Shown piece after piece: positions 1 to 8,607 of a stretch of 30,575 bases of DNA (within the stretch, counting starts at the first letter, position 1; each line of letters opens with the position of its first letter). The notes beneath the pieces were generated by a model. The model saw nothing but the letters and a program-made list of their open reading frames with translations. It ran no database searches and was not told the DNA's origin. This DNA is from UBA4363 sp002393965 (GTDB lineage: Bacteria; Bacteroidota; Bacteroidia; Bacteroidales; Paludibacteraceae). Location: the NCBI GenBank assembly GCA_946542925.1, contig CAMNLA010000023.1:1-30575 (forward strand), read 5' to 3'. Made by a program: the position numbers and the translations under genes.

Positions 1-370
1 TGTTGATATTAATGCACTAATTGCATTCCATAAAGAACATGGACATATTGCTACTTTGACAGGTGTACAACCTGATGGTCGCTTTGGAATCATGGATTTA
101 GAAGGAGATAGCATCCAATCGTTCCGTGAAAAGAGTAAAGATGATATGGGTTGGATAAATGGAGGTTTTATGGTTCTTGAACCAGAAGTATTTGATTATA
201 TAGAAGGTGATTCTACTACTTTCGAGCGTGATCCTTTAGAAAGATTAGCGCAAAAAGGTCAACTAGATTGCTATAAGCATGAAGGATTCTGGCAATGTAT
301 GGATACGCTGCGTGATAAGGAAAAACTCGAGAAACTTATTTTAGATGGGAAAGCTCCTTGGATTTTCTAA
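1..370 (+). CDS. rfbF: Glucose-1-phosphate cytidylyltransferase, C-terminal part (5' end outside window)
   Basis: The reading frame is open from base 2, so the gene begins upstream of the window; about 122 C-terminal residues are visible, against roughly 257 in the family. The enzyme joins glucose-1-phosphate and CTP to give CDP-glucose in the cytoplasm, the first step of CDP-6-deoxy- and dideoxyhexose pathways. The segments QPDGRFG, WINGGFMV and the closing GFWQCMDTLRD...GKAPW are hallmarks of RfbF/DdhA proteins. The next gene, 29 bases downstream, is the matching CDP-glucose 4,6-dehydratase, which supports the CDP rather than dTDP assignment. The internal TTG at 56 is not the real start. 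Confidence 0.93.
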   Translation, partial: VDINALIAFHKEHGHIATLTGVQPDGRFGIMDLEGDSIQSFREKSKDDMGWINGGFMVLEPEVFDYIEGDSTTFERDPLERLAQKGQLDCYKHEGFWQCMDTLRDKEKLEKLILDGKAPWIF

Positions 371-399
371 ACATTATATTCTCAACTTAAAACAAAAAA

Positions 400-1500
400 A
401 TGGGATTTAATAACGTATATAGAAGAAAGAAAGTCCTTGTGACTGGGAATACCGGCTTTAAGGGGAGTTGGTTGACTACATGGCTCACGATGTTGGGCGC
501 GGATGTGTATGGATATAGTTTGAGCGTACCGACCACGCCAGCAATGTTTGAAGTTAATGGATTAGAAAATCGTATTCATCATCGGTCTGGTGATATCCGA
601 GATCGTGAAGCAATGAATGCATATATCCAAGAGGTAAAACCTGATTTTATCTTCCATTTAGCAGCGCAAGCCATAGTGTCCACTTCGTATGCAGAGCCTT
701 TCGATACTATCACAACAAATGTGGTTGGAACAGCATCTGTATTGGAAGCAATCCGCAATATAGATTGGCCTTGTACTTGTGTGCTAATTACCAGTGACAA
801 GGCATACGATAACGTAGAATGGATCTGGGGTTATCGTGAGACGGATGCTATGGGCGGTAAGGATGTGTATTCTGGAAGTAAAGGCGCTGCAGAACTGACT
901 ATCAAGTGCTACTGGCATTCGTTCATTTCGAAGATGGAGAATATCAAGTTAGGTGTAGCTCGTGCCGGTAATGTGATTGGTGGTGGCGATTGGGCTAAAG
1001 ATCGGATTATAGTTGATTGTGTAAAAGCTTTCTCAAAGAATGAAGTGGTGGAAATCCGTAGTCCGAAGGCTACTCGTCCTTGGCAGCATGTATTGGAGCC
1101 ATTAAGCGGTTATTTGACCTTGGGGCAATACCTATATGAGGGTAAATCTGAAAATGGGGAAGCATATAACTTTGGTCCGAGAGCAGAACAGACAAAGACT
1201 GTTTACGAGTTAGTTCAAGATCTCGCAAAACTATGGGGAATAGATCCCAATAATGCAGTTCGTTTAACCGGTAATGTGCCTTTCCATGAGGCAACGTTAC
1301 TGAAACTGAATTGCGATAAGGCTTTGGCTTATTTGAATTGGCACTCAACACTCCAATATGATCAATGTATTCAGTTTATCGCGGATTGGTATCGCGCGTA
1401 TTATGTTGAGGAACGCAAGGATATGTTTGAATTGACGTGTGCTCAGATAGAAGCATATATGGAAGCTGCGCAAGGGCAACAATTAAAGTGGGCATTATGA
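400..1500 (+). CDS. rfbG: CDP-glucose 4,6-dehydratase
   Basis: This extended SDR enzyme of 366 residues (family about 360) converts CDP-D-glucose to CDP-4-keto-6-deoxy-D-glucose. The NAD-binding loop GNTGFKGSWL is at residues 16-25, and its FKGSW form is typical of RfbG. TSDKAY (131-136) carries the DK pair that replaces the DE of dTDP-glucose dehydratases, and Y157-x3-K161 is the catalytic pair in YSGSK. It follows rfbF by 29 bases and its TGA overlaps the next gene's ATG, indicating translational coupling. The product is the branch point for all CDP-deoxyhexoses and may also feed the 2,3-dehydratase cassette at 24993-28277, which is my inference. Confidence 0.95.
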   Translation: MGFNNVYRRKKVLVTGNTGFKGSWLTTWLTMLGADVYGYSLSVPTTPAMFEVNGLENRIHHRSGDIRDREAMNAYIQEVKPDFIFHLAAQAIVSTSYAEPFDTITTNVVGTASVLEAIRNIDWPCTCVLITSDKAYDNVEWIWGYRETDAMGGKDVYSGSKGAAELTIKCYWHSFISKMENIKLGVARAGNVIGGGDWAKDRIIVDCVKAFSKNEVVEIRSPKATRPWQHVLEPLSGYLTLGQYLYEGKSENGEAYNFGPRAEQTKTVYELVQDLAKLWGIDPNNAVRLTGNVPFHEATLLKLNCDKALAYLNWHSTLQYDQCIQFIADWYRAYYVEERKDMFELTCAQIEAYMEAAQGQQLKWAL

Positions 1501-1928
1501 TAGAAGGAGTTATTTTACATCCATTGCGACAAATAGCAGTCCCTAAAGGTGATGTGTGGCATGCTTTCAAATGTAGTGACGAAGGATTTGTTGGCTTTGG
1601 TGAAGCCTATTTTACGCATGTTGATTCAGGTGCTATCAAAGGTTGGAAGCGACATAACCGGTATACGCTTAATCTGGTGGTAGTGCAAGGAGCGGTGCGT
1701 TTTGTTTTGTATGATGATCGAGAGAATAGTTCTACCAAAGGGCAGTTCACCGAGGTGACTCTTTCTCCGCACGATAATTATCAGCGTCTAACAGTTGCTC
1801 CGGGATTATGGATGGCTTTTCAAGGTGTGAGTAAAGAACAGGCGATGCTGATTGATTTGATTCCCGAGTTGCACACTCCGGAGGAATCAGATAAAAAGGA
1901 ATTGAACGAAATCAAATTTGCTTGGTGA
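1497..1928 (+). CDS. RmlC-like cupin, sugar-nucleotide 3,5-epimerase family
   Basis: A 143-residue cupin protein related to dTDP-4-dehydrorhamnose 3,5-epimerase, but shorter than RmlC (about 180). The core GWKRHNRYTLNLVVV (residues 49-63), with H53 in the position of the family's active-site histidine, is followed by RFVLYDDR, typical of the RmlC-like cupins that sit beside CDP-glucose dehydratases. I place the start at ATG 1497, overlapping the rfbG stop as ATGA; a longer frame from GTG 1437 lies wholly inside rfbG and is unlikely to be translated. It probably epimerises CDP-4-keto-6-deoxyglucose at C3 and/or C5 before reduction by the next enzyme. The exact stereochemistry cannot be read from sequence. 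Confidence 0.82.
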   Translation: MIEGVILHPLRQIAVPKGDVWHAFKCSDEGFVGFGEAYFTHVDSGAIKGWKRHNRYTLNLVVVQGAVRFVLYDDRENSSTKGQFTEVTLSPHDNYQRLTVAPGLWMAFQGVSKEQAMLIDLIPELHTPEESDKKELNEIKFAW

Positions 1929-1932
1929 CGAT

Positions 1933-2856
1933 ATGAAGAATGTGATTATCACAGGAGCAGATGGTTTTGTCGGGAGCTACACCGTGAAGCATTTTCTTGC
2001 TGAAGGGAAGAAAGTGTTGGCTTTGGATATGGGCGAAAGTCCTCGTCGATTAGAGCCGCATCCGAATATGCAATATATGCAATGCGACATCAGCAATACG
2101 AAAGCAATGTTAGAGGCTATACCTGCGAATGAGTATGACACGTTTATCCATTTTGCGTGGGCAGGATCGGCAGGAGATGCACGGTTTGATTATAATCTCC
2201 AGATGCAGAACGCGCTAAATACGGTGGAGTGCTTGAAAGCTGCTAAGCAATTGGGATGTTCGCGATTTGTGTGTGCCGGAACGATTATGGAATATGAGGT
2301 AGAAGCTGCTATTCATGAGCAAGGTAGTCGTCCTGGAATGGGGTATATCTACGGCATGGGAAAACATATAGCGCATTGCCTGTGCAAGAGTGTAGCGGCG
2401 AATATAGGAATTGATTTGCTATGGCCGATGATCACGAATGCGTATGGAGTTGGTGAGCTTTCTCCGCGCTTTGTGAATACGACGCTACGCAAGATTATCA
2501 ATGGCGAGCCGTTGCAGTTTACAGCAGCGACACAGAACTATGATTTTGTTTACGTAACGGATGTGGCAAAGGCGTTCTTTCTGGTGGCAGAAAAGGGTAA
2601 GCCTTTCTGCGAGTATATGATAGGAAGCAGACATGCACGACCATTGAAGGAGTTTATCTTGGAGATGGTAAAGGCGTGTGCCCCTGATGCGAAACCGTTG
2701 TTTGGCGATGTACCATATACAGGAACGAATATTCCGTTGAGCATATTTGCGATTGATGCAATTCGAGAAAATTGCGGATTTGAACCGGAAGTTTCTTTTG
2801 CAGAAGGAACAAGACGAACGATGGATTGGTTAAAAATGGTTGAGCTGAAACAATGA
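1933..2856 (+). CDS. NAD(P)-dependent SDR epimerase/reductase, likely CDP-4-keto-6-deoxyhexose 4-reductase
   Basis: An extended SDR of 307 residues. The dinucleotide loop GADGFVG is at residues 8-14, AGTIMEYE (115-122) provides the catalytic Thr region, and Y140-x3-K144 (YGMGK) is the active-site pair. I take ATG 1933 rather than TTG 1918. It starts 4 bases after the cupin gene and ends in an ATGA overlap with the next gene. Coming after rfbF, rfbG and the cupin, it most likely reduces the 4-keto group to finish a CDP-6-deoxyhexose, resembling CDP-abequose/paratose-synthase-type reductases. An epimerase role is the alternative. The CDP-6-deoxy-glucose 3-dehydratase (ddhC) needed for 3,6-dideoxyhexoses is not in the window. 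Confidence 0.82.
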   Translation: MKNVIITGADGFVGSYTVKHFLAEGKKVLALDMGESPRRLEPHPNMQYMQCDISNTKAMLEAIPANEYDTFIHFAWAGSAGDARFDYNLQMQNALNTVECLKAAKQLGCSRFVCAGTIMEYEVEAAIHEQGSRPGMGYIYGMGKHIAHCLCKSVAANIGIDLLWPMITNAYGVGELSPRFVNTTLRKIINGEPLQFTAATQNYDFVYVTDVAKAFFLVAEKGKPFCEYMIGSRHARPLKEFILEMVKACAPDAKPLFGDVPYTGTNIPLSIFAIDAIRENCGFEPEVSFAEGTRRTMDWLKMVELKQ

Positions 2857-4121
2857 AAGTTGATAACCTCATATTGGGTGCAGGTATTGCCGGACTTGGT
2901 GCTGCTTACGCGTTACGTAAGGCAGGGCAAACGGCATTGGTAGTAGAGAAAGATGCTACTTATGGAGGTTTGTGTGGAAATATTGAAAAAGATGGTTTTC
3001 GTTTTGATCGGTTCGTGCATTTTACGTTCACGCAAAACGAGGAAGTGAATGCGATATTTAAGGCTTCATGCGGAGAATTGATAAGACATATTCCTAATCC
3101 ATATAATTTATATCACAGCCAATGGATAAAACATCCCGCTCAAAATAATTTGTTTCCGCTTAGCACAGAAGAAAAGGAATCAATTATAAAAGATTTTAAG
3201 GAAAGGCCTGTTATAGATGCAACGTATGTTCCAAAGAATTATGAGGAGTGGTTACGTCTTCAATTTGGAAACTATTTTGCAGAACATTTCCCAATGGTAT
3301 ATACCAAAAAATATTGGATGAAAGAGGCAAAAGAGTTGCGGACAGAATGGGTTGGAAATCGTGTTTATCAACCTTCGTTAGATGAGGTAATTGCTGGTAG
3401 CCAAACGGCAGATACACCTATGACATATTACGCAAAGGAAATGCGCTATCCACAGAAGGGCGGATATAAGGCATTGCTGAAAACTATGGCAGATGTAGCG
3501 AATATCGAATATGGAATGTGCGTGACGGCGATATGCCCGAGTGAGAAGAAAGTGCAATTTGCAAATGGAAGAGAGATTGGGTATGAAAAGATTTATTCCA
3601 GTCTGCCATTGCCGATTGTGATAGAAAGCATTCAGAATGTGCCGGATGTAGTGCGAGATGCGGTGAATCAATTGGAATGCACATCTGGTTATCATATTTC
3701 TGTAGCTTTGAATACGAAGAATATTCCACCGTATTTATGGTGGTATATCTATGACGAAGATATATTGGCAGCAAGAGTATATTCACCGTCATTAAAGAGT
3801 CCCGATAATGTACCGGAAGGATGCAGTAGTCTGCAGATGGAGGTATATTGTAAGGAAAATGAATATACCGAGCAGGAACTGATTGATGGGACAGTAGGTA
3901 AGTTAGTAGAGATGGGAATCATCAAACAGGAAGAAATCCTGTTTACGCATGTGGGATTTGAAAAATATGCCAATGTGATATTTACTGAGCCGATATATCG
4001 CGCAAGGAAGATCGTTCGTGACTGGCTCGCAGATCAAGACATTGAAACGATAGGCCGTTTCGGAGAGTGGGATTACCTATGGAGTGACCAAAGTTTGTTA
4101 AGTGGATTAAAAATCAAGTAA
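2853..4121 (+). CDS. FAD-dependent NAD(P)-binding oxidoreductase (amine oxidase / UDP-galactopyranose mutase-like)
   Basis: A 422-residue flavoprotein. Residues 5-30 form a classic Rossmann motif (LILGAGIAGLGAAYALRKAG), with E32 binding the ribose and a GGLCG turn at 38-42, the pattern shared by protoporphyrinogen-oxidase-like, amine-oxidase-like and UDP-galactopyranose-mutase-like enzymes. Proteins of this kind are common in polysaccharide clusters, where their substrate is usually unknown. It begins inside the previous gene's stop (ATGA) and sits one base from the next glycosyltransferase, so it is part of the operon. A mutase acting on a nucleotide sugar, or another sugar redox step, is plausible. 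I do not see enough to choose. Confidence 0.75.
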   Translation: MKVDNLILGAGIAGLGAAYALRKAGQTALVVEKDATYGGLCGNIEKDGFRFDRFVHFTFTQNEEVNAIFKASCGELIRHIPNPYNLYHSQWIKHPAQNNLFPLSTEEKESIIKDFKERPVIDATYVPKNYEEWLRLQFGNYFAEHFPMVYTKKYWMKEAKELRTEWVGNRVYQPSLDEVIAGSQTADTPMTYYAKEMRYPQKGGYKALLKTMADVANIEYGMCVTAICPSEKKVQFANGREIGYEKIYSSLPLPIVIESIQNVPDVVRDAVNQLECTSGYHISVALNTKNIPPYLWWYIYDEDILAARVYSPSLKSPDNVPEGCSSLQMEVYCKENEYTEQELIDGTVGKLVEMGIIKQEEILFTHVGFEKYANVIFTEPIYRARKIVRDWLADQDIETIGRFGEWDYLWSDQSLLSGLKIK

Positions 4122-4122
4122 T

Positions 4123-5088
4123 ATGAATAATCAACCGTTGTTATCAATTACTATCCCTACATGGAATAGAGCCGCATGTTTGAAAGAAGGACTTACGTAC
4201 CTTCAGAATCAAATTGGCGACATAGAGGAAGGTGAATTGGAGATTTTTATATCAGACAATGGATCGGATGACGATACCAAAGATGTCGTAGAGTCTTTCG
4301 TACGGCGTGGTATGCCAATAACGTATAACCGCAACGAAAAAAACATGGGTTGCGATTATAATTTTTTAAAGTGTGCAGAAAATGCACATGGTAAGTATAT
4401 CGTAATAATGGGGGATGATGATTATTTTAAACCTGGAGCATTACGTCAAATTCTTGATATACTTAAGGAAGAAGAAATCGGATTGCTCCATCTTACGTCC
4501 TTTCCTCCCGATGAAGAATGCAGACGATATGATAAGATAGATGAGTTTGTCAAGAAGGTAAGTTATAATTTTACCTTCATGAGTGCAAATATATTCAATG
4601 CTAGTGCGATAAAAGGGGTTGTCAATCCAAAACAGTATTTTAATACAGGATTATTGATTACCCCCTATTTTCTTGATGCAGCATTCTCACATGTGGTAAA
4701 TAAAGCTGTTGGTGTGGGGAATTTATTAATTTGTGCCAATGCAAAAGGTGGAAATGGAGGGTACAATCTATTCTATGTATTTGTGAAATGTTATCTTGAA
4801 ATGTTGAAACAATCTCTTACGAAATACGATTTGATGCGATTGTATGATTGGTTAAGGAAAGATATGTATCTGAAGTTTCATTTAAGATATGTATATGAGT
4901 TGTTGATTTTGAAACATAACGTCAAGCATGTTGAGGGAGTACACGTAACAAGAGACGGTTTTGACATAAAGAATGGCTGGAAAATCCTATATCGATATTA
5001 TGGTGATACATTATATTTCTATTTTGGCACATTAAAATATATTATTTTCAAGTTGTTAGCCAAGATTAAATCCCGTTTAAGGAAATAA
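4123..5088 (+). CDS. Family 2 glycosyltransferase
   Basis: A 321-residue GT-A fold enzyme that transfers a sugar from a nucleotide donor to the growing lipid-linked repeat unit at the inner face of the cytoplasmic membrane. The opening SITIPTWNRAACL (8-20), the ISDNGSDDDT loop (44-52) and the metal-binding GDDDYF (97-102) mark the GT2 catalytic domain. The ITIPTWNR opening resembles GT2 enzymes of the abequosyltransferase (RfbV) group, and its place straight after the CDP-deoxyhexose genes makes it the best candidate for transferring that sugar; this is inference. The C-terminal third is basic and hydrophobic and may touch the membrane. No clear promoter separates it from the gene before. Confidence 0.88.
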   Translation: MNNQPLLSITIPTWNRAACLKEGLTYLQNQIGDIEEGELEIFISDNGSDDDTKDVVESFVRRGMPITYNRNEKNMGCDYNFLKCAENAHGKYIVIMGDDDYFKPGALRQILDILKEEEIGLLHLTSFPPDEECRRYDKIDEFVKKVSYNFTFMSANIFNASAIKGVVNPKQYFNTGLLITPYFLDAAFSHVVNKAVGVGNLLICANAKGGNGGYNLFYVFVKCYLEMLKQSLTKYDLMRLYDWLRKDMYLKFHLRYVYELLILKHNVKHVEGVHVTRDGFDIKNGWKILYRYYGDTLYFYFGTLKYIIFKLLAKIKSRLRK

Positions 5089-5131
5089 AGTGATTTATAG
5101 GCTATATACGAATGCCATAAATAAGTAAGTC

Positions 5132-5788
5132 ATGAATCCAATCCGAAAAAAAATATTGAACCTTATCGGTACCGTTCTGGGCAAATACGATAAAACTTGG
5201 TTGGCTGTACATTTGAAGAGCACAGGGGAGATTATCCGTAAGCGGCGTGTTGCCCAACGATTTCCACACCTACAGGGTGTGTATATGCCACAACATATTA
5301 AATCATTGGGAGAGAAGCATATTTATATTGGAGAAGGAACACATTTTGGAGAATATGGTTATCTCATGGCATGGGAGAGTACGTGTGCCGGAGGCGATTT
5401 TCACCCGGAAATACGCATAGGTAACAAATGTAATTTCGGAGCATGGAATAATATCACAGCCACTAATCGTATTGTGATAGGAGATAATCTTTTGACGGGT
5501 AAGTGGGTAACCATAACCGATAACAGCCACGGAGAAACCGATTATGCGACGTTGCAACAACCTCCGATTCTTCGGCTTGTTACAAGCAAGGGTCCCGTCA
5601 TCATAGGCAACAATGTTTGGATAGGCGATAAGGCAACGATATTGCCAAATGTTACAATCGGCGACGGAGCTATTATAGCAGCCAATAGTGTAGTAACAAA
5701 GGATGTTCCAGCTTATGCAATTGTGGCTGGTGTACCAGCGAAGGTGATAAAAAAGAGTAAAATAGAAAACAAAGTTTTAGATACATAA
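5132..5788 (+). CDS. Hexapeptide-repeat acyltransferase (LbH / maltose-galactoside acetyltransferase-like)
   Basis: A 218-residue left-handed beta-helix acyltransferase. Repeats start near residue 65 (IYIGEGTHFGEYG), continue through IRIGNKCNFG and IVIGDNLLTG, and end in VIIGNNVWIGDKATI and VTIGDGAIIAANSVV (about 152-186), followed by the family's AIVAGVPAKVIKK close. The catalytic histidine is probably that of DNSHG. Such enzymes move an acetyl group from acetyl-CoA onto a sugar hydroxyl or amine in the cytoplasm. A 43-base gap with no obvious promoter separates it from the previous gene. A second, dissimilar LbH enzyme follows 10 bases downstream, so two different sites may be acylated. Confidence 0.88.
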   Translation: MNPIRKKILNLIGTVLGKYDKTWLAVHLKSTGEIIRKRRVAQRFPHLQGVYMPQHIKSLGEKHIYIGEGTHFGEYGYLMAWESTCAGGDFHPEIRIGNKCNFGAWNNITATNRIVIGDNLLTGKWVTITDNSHGETDYATLQQPPILRLVTSKGPVIIGNNVWIGDKATILPNVTIGDGAIIAANSVVTKDVPAYAIVAGVPAKVIKKSKIENKVLDT

Positions 5789-5798
5789 ATATACTTGT

Positions 5799-6401
5799 AT
5801 GCATTATTTTCATCCCAAGCGATTGATTCGCAAGTTAATAAATAAGAGGAATATGCTGTCTATAAAAATACAGGCATGGCAAGATGGTGTAAATATGGAA
5901 ATAGGAGACAATGTTCGAATATATAAATGCAAGATTTCAGCAGAAGGAAGAAGTAAAAACAATCACTTGATTATCTGTAACGGGGCAGATGTGCAAAATA
6001 CAAACTTCAGCTATTTCGGTTCGAACAGCACGATACGTCTAGGAGAGTATGTTAAGATAAATGCGGGAGCAAAAACAAAGACCAGTTTGCAAGTAGGAAG
6101 TAATACAACCTTGCATATAGGTAAAGGTTCTTTGTTATCCAACAGCATTATAATATGTACTACCGATTTTCATCCTGTCATAAATGAAGAAGGGATGAGA
6201 TTAAATCCTGATAAAGATATTTTTGTAGGAGAGAATGTATGGATAGGAAGAAATGCATATATAGGTAAAGGCGCTACTATTTTAAGCCAATCAATCGTAG
6301 GTGCATTTAGTGTCGTTACAAAATCCTTCAGTCAAGAAAATATATTAATAGCTGGGAATCCGGCAAGAGTTAGGAAAGAAAAGATATCATGGACAAGATA
6401 A
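5799..6401 (+). CDS. Hexapeptide-repeat acyltransferase, second copy type
   Basis: A 200-residue LbH acyltransferase with a more AT-rich gene than its neighbour. The N-terminal 30 residues are strongly basic; the helix then runs through IRLGEYVKINAG, LHIGKGSLLSNS and FVGENVWIGRNAYIGKGA, ending with LIAGNPARVRK. The TDFH motif supplies the likely catalytic histidine. Its end overlaps the next gene by 13 bases (ATG at 6389), a strong sign of co-translation. It probably acetylates a sugar of the repeat unit or a precursor. The two adjacent LbH enzymes are not close copies of one another, so recent duplication is unlikely. Confidence 0.85.
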   Translation: MHYFHPKRLIRKLINKRNMLSIKIQAWQDGVNMEIGDNVRIYKCKISAEGRSKNNHLIICNGADVQNTNFSYFGSNSTIRLGEYVKINAGAKTKTSLQVGSNTTLHIGKGSLLSNSIIICTTDFHPVINEEGMRLNPDKDIFVGENVWIGRNAYIGKGATILSQSIVGAFSVVTKSFSQENILIAGNPARVRKEKISWTR

Positions 6402-7498
6402 TTAAACAACCCAAAGCCAGAGTGTTGGCGTATTACCTGCCGCAGTTCCATCCGATACCGGAGAACGATATGTGGTGGGGCAAGGGATTTACAGAGTGGA
6501 CAAATGTTGGGAAAGCAAAGAAACTCTTTCCTGGACATTATCAACCCCGTGTTCCTGCAGATTTAGGATATTATGACTTGCGCGTGCCTGAGACACGTGA
6601 AGCACAAGCTCAGATGGCCCGTGAAGCAGGTGTGGAGGGATTTGTGTATTGGCACTATTGGTTTGGCAATGGCAAACGCTTGTTAGAACGTCCATTTAAT
6701 GAAGTGGTTGCATCTGGTAAACCTGATTTTCCTTTTGCCCTTGCCTGGGCAAATCAGACATGGAGTGGGTCATTGCACGGCTTGGTAAAAGGAGGTACGT
6801 TAATAGAGCAGCATTATGGAGGAGAAGAGGATTATACGAAGCATTTCAATGCACTGTTGTCAGCCTTCAAGGATAAACGATACATTACGTGCGAAGGAAA
6901 GCCCATGTTCATGATTTATGAACCAGGTGCAGTGCCAGATATGCCAGCATTCATACAATTGTGGAGAAAATTGGCAAAGGAAAATGGGTTAAAAGGCATC
7001 TATTTTGTGGCGTTGTGTCAAAATTTTTATAGTGAAAGTGAAAGGGAACATTTCTATAATATATCTATGAAAATGGGTTTTGATGCAATAAATGTTATTA
7101 ACTTACAAGTGCATCGAAACAAGATTCCTCTTTTACGTCGATTATGGTTTAAAATATGTCGATCTTTTTTCTCTACACCTCAACTGTTGGAATATGATGA
7201 TCGTGCATTTATGTCAGAGATATGTTTTACACGTGATAATGCTTTCCCAAGCATAGTCCCCAATTGGGATCATAGTCCAAGAAGTGGAAGAAAGGGCAGT
7301 GTTATGTTGGGTTCGTCGCCAGAAAAATTCCAAAAGACATTGCATACATTTGTCGAGAAACTTCAGAGTAAGCCAAAAGATAAGCGTTTTGTATTTATTA
7401 AGAGTTGGAATGAATGGGGCGAAGGAAACTACTTAGAGCCGGACTTGAAATATGGTCATGCTTGGTTGGATGCTTTGAAACATGAGGTTTTATTTTAA
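6389..7498 (+). CDS. GH99-like (WbsX-type) polysaccharide biosynthesis protein
   Basis: A 369-residue cytoplasmic protein with the WbsX/GH99-like TIM-barrel signature: AYYLPQFHPIPEND near residues 14-27, WWGKGFTEWTNV (29-40), the GFVYWHYWF strand, and the closing SWNEWGEGNYLEPD. The family is related to endo-alpha-mannosidases yet is found in O-antigen and capsule loci without a signal peptide, where it is often treated as a glycosyltransferase-like enzyme; its true activity is mostly undetermined. There is no export signal here either. The start ATG lies inside the preceding acyltransferase gene. A GT2 gene follows after 12 bases. Confidence 0.88.
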   Translation: MDKIIKQPKARVLAYYLPQFHPIPENDMWWGKGFTEWTNVGKAKKLFPGHYQPRVPADLGYYDLRVPETREAQAQMAREAGVEGFVYWHYWFGNGKRLLERPFNEVVASGKPDFPFALAWANQTWSGSLHGLVKGGTLIEQHYGGEEDYTKHFNALLSAFKDKRYITCEGKPMFMIYEPGAVPDMPAFIQLWRKLAKENGLKGIYFVALCQNFYSESEREHFYNISMKMGFDAINVINLQVHRNKIPLLRRLWFKICRSFFSTPQLLEYDDRAFMSEICFTRDNAFPSIVPNWDHSPRSGRKGSVMLGSSPEKFQKTLHTFVEKLQSKPKDKRFVFIKSWNEWGEGNYLEPDLKYGHAWLDALKHEVLF

Positions 7499-7510
7499 AT
7501 AGGCTGAAGT

Positions 7511-8551
7511 ATGAAATCTAATGGTAATCCGCTTCTCTCAGTGTTGATTCCGTGTTACAATTGTGCCCCGGTTGTGGTTCGCTGTTTGGATAGTATTGAT
7601 TTTGAAGATGCTGAAATTATTGTAATTAATGATGGTAGTAAAGACAATACTATAGAAGTTGTAGAGCAGTATATACACGAAATGGAGATAGGAAAGAGGA
7701 AAGCCAAAAATGTTCGATTAATTAATAAATCAAATGGAGGAGTATCGTCGGCGAGAAATATGGCAATCAGAGAAGCTGTAGGAAAATATATATGTTGTGT
7801 GGATGCAGACGATTATCTTATGGCTGATGGATTAAAACGAATGGTTGATATAGCAGAAGGTGAAGATGCTGATGTGGTACTTTATTCTGCCAATTATGTT
7901 ACGGAAGATAATTTGTTACCTGTTCGTTCTGTAAAAAATAACAAATTTGAAAGAACAATATTTACGCATGGTAAAGAGATATTGTGTCATTACAAAATCC
8001 CCGATTATTATGTTTGGGATGCTATTTATTCTCGTAAATTAATTATAGACAATCGTCTATTTTTTCACGAAGATTTATGTTTGCACGAGGATGATGTGTT
8101 TAAGGGAGAAGTGTATGCTGTTGCTGGAAAATGTATTAGTACAAATCTTCGGCTTTATAATTATGTTCAAAGTTCGTCGTACAGTACAACGCACAGGCAG
8201 TCTATTGAGCGGCAACGGGCATTGATAGAAAGCGGATGGCGAGCAGTGGCATACAGAACACAATTTATTCAAGACCATTGTCCTGAAGCATTATCTATTG
8301 AACGCTTGAAATATATGCGATATGTGGTTACCCCGAAAGTCGCTCTAAATGCACAGATGACGTTAAAGGAATACAAGGAACTGCTTAGCAAATATTCTGA
8401 ATGGAAGGTTTATCCTTTGAGATATCAATGGATAGAAATAGCGCATTGGTATGCATCGCCTATGGTTAAATTAAAATACATACTTAAAACCTTTCTTATC
8501 AATCATCCTTGTTTAGGATTTTTGTTTTATCAATTCTGCATGAATAAATAG
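7511..8551 (+). CDS. Family 2 glycosyltransferase
   Basis: A 346-residue GT2 enzyme. SVLIPCYNCAP (10-20), IIVINDGSKDNT (36-47) and SNGGVSSARN (74-83) form the nucleotide-binding half, and D98-x-D100-D101 (CVDADDYL) is the metal-binding DxD. The C-terminal 100 residues are basic, typical of inner-membrane-associated WcaA-like transferases. It is the last intact gene of the AT-rich left block: a decayed gene and about 800 bases without an intact frame follow. The donor and linkage cannot be inferred. Confidence 0.88.
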   Translation: MKSNGNPLLSVLIPCYNCAPVVVRCLDSIDFEDAEIIVINDGSKDNTIEVVEQYIHEMEIGKRKAKNVRLINKSNGGVSSARNMAIREAVGKYICCVDADDYLMADGLKRMVDIAEGEDADVVLYSANYVTEDNLLPVRSVKNNKFERTIFTHGKEILCHYKIPDYYVWDAIYSRKLIIDNRLFFHEDLCLHEDDVFKGEVYAVAGKCISTNLRLYNYVQSSSYSTTHRQSIERQRALIESGWRAVAYRTQFIQDHCPEALSIERLKYMRYVVTPKVALNAQMTLKEYKELLSKYSEWKVYPLRYQWIEIAHWYASPMVKLKYILKTFLINHPCLGFLFYQFCMNK

Positions 8552-8607
8552 GATCGCCTGCATAACTGCGAGGATTGCCCGAAAATCTTGATCGATTAAA
8601 GAAACAG

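Noticed and set aside
1437..1496. Upstream GTG start for the cupin gene
   Set aside because: The added 20 residues lie inside rfbG and do not look like a cupin N-terminus; the ATG at 1497 gives the usual ATGA coupling.
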